From contig RPFO01001490.1 in assembly GCA_009746045.1 (NCBI GenBank), positions 1 to 64,000 of the forward strand: a stretch of 64,000 nucleotides of DNA, read 5' to 3'. The position numbers and the translations under genes were made by a program. This stretch comes from Mesostigma viride. Its lineage: Eukaryota > Streptophyta > Mesostigmatophyceae > Mesostigmatales > Mesostigmataceae. The notes under the pieces were generated by a model. It was not told the origin of the DNA, ran no database searches, and saw nothing but the letters and a program-made list of their open reading frames with translations. Below, in pieces: positions 63,501-64,000 of this stretch. The number at the start of each line of letters is the position of its first letter. The first letter of the stretch is position 1.

Positions 63501-64000
63501 ACCATGTACGTAGACGGCCATGATGACACCATGGGAGCCTGAATCCTCATCATTACTATTCTACATCCATGCATACGTAGACGGGCATGATGACACCATG
63601 GGAGCCTGAATCCTCATCATTTTTTTTTCTTTGACATCCATGTACATACGTAGGCCAGCCATGATGACACCAATGGAGCCTGAATCCTCATCATTAATTA
63701 CATACATGCCATCCATGTACGTAGACAGCCATGATGACACCATGGGAGCCTGAATCCTCATCATTTACTTTCATTGCATCCATGTACGTAGACGGCCATG
63801 ATGACACCATGGGAGCCTGAATCCTCATCATTTTTTCTTGACATCCATGTACGTAGGCCAGCCATGATGACACCATGGGAGCCTGAATCCTCATCATTAA
63901 TTACATACAATGCCAACCATGTACGTAGACGCCATGATGACACCATGGGAGCCTGAATCCTCATCATTAATTACATAAATGCCATCCATGTACGTAGACG
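57523..64000. repeat. ~71-bp satellite array, about 90 units, open at window end
   Basis: Core CATGATGACACCATGGGAGC then CTGAATCCTCATCATT is followed by one of three spacers: TAATTACATAAATGCCAACC, TACTATTCCTTGACATCC or TTTTTTTCTTTGACATCC. The unit closes with ATGTACGTAGACAAGC or ATGTACGTAGGCCAGC. Spacer types recur in ordered blocks (higher-order structure). Minus-strand frames with NDEDSGSHGVIMA repeats are by-products, broken everywhere by length changes. Confidence 0.95.

Noticed and set aside
57722..63967. Repeated minus-strand ORFs with NDEDSGSHGVIMA
   Set aside because: Satellite translation artefacts, broken at every unit-length change.
57523..64000. CRISPR array
   Set aside because: Units are near-identical along their full length, with no unique spacers and no cas genes; it is a eukaryotic satellite.

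Overview
The window is eukaryotic nuclear DNA. The signs are GT-AG introns that join ORFs in phase, LINE retrotransposons of two classes with target-site duplications, cut-and-paste transposon remnants, and a 6.5 kb satellite. No rRNA, complete tRNA, operon or bacterial signal was seen. Coding parts are GC-rich and spacers AT-rich. The mix (LINE ORF1 with an RRM-like domain, restriction-like-endonuclease LINE, piggyBac, CACTA and hAT remnants) would fit a repeat-rich alga or other protist, but nothing here fixes the species.

Layout. 0-0.56 kb: pyrimidine microsatellite. 0.6-11.8 kb: a plus-strand cluster of mostly unrecognised genes. It holds a MYND zinc-finger protein, two proteins sharing a C-x4-C-x10-C-x2-H knuckle, a long multi-exon gene with a Glu/Asp-rich C-terminus, and a downstream ORF. 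Short GC hairpin repeats with consensus GTTGCGMCSGCCGGCGTTTC sit between these genes and inside their introns. 12-50 kb: nested transposable elements. They are a piggyBac-like remnant, an ORF1-only half-LINE family (four copies), an APE-type LINE (one nearly intact copy at 29.4-34.2 kb and truncated copies), a second LINE class with a restriction-like endonuclease inserted repeatedly in TATATA tracts, an hAT-like insertion with an 8-bp duplication, a 1,038-bp composite foldback palindrome, and a CACTA-like element. 50.1-53.6 kb: a minus-strand, four-exon DDE-type transposase-like gene whose introns carry the same hairpin, followed at 53.6-54.2 kb by a dimeric hairpin array. 56.5-57.25 kb: minisatellite. 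57.5-64 kb: about 90 units of a ~71-bp satellite with higher-order duplications, running off the window end.

How the parts relate. The most unusual signal is the hairpin family: 31 copies, all in two gene blocks (0.6-10.5 and 50.9-54.2 kb) and none seen in the TE-rich 38 kb between. It is nearly always sense to the neighbouring gene, repeatedly lies in introns, and is repeatedly included in tandem duplications. In the 1.4-4.8 kb gene array four initiation codons follow an AG directly and a fifth lies three bases after one, which suggests spliced 5' leaders (trans-spliced or 5'-UTR introns). The TE section allows a relative insertion order to be read, because paralogous copies give empty sites for several insertions.
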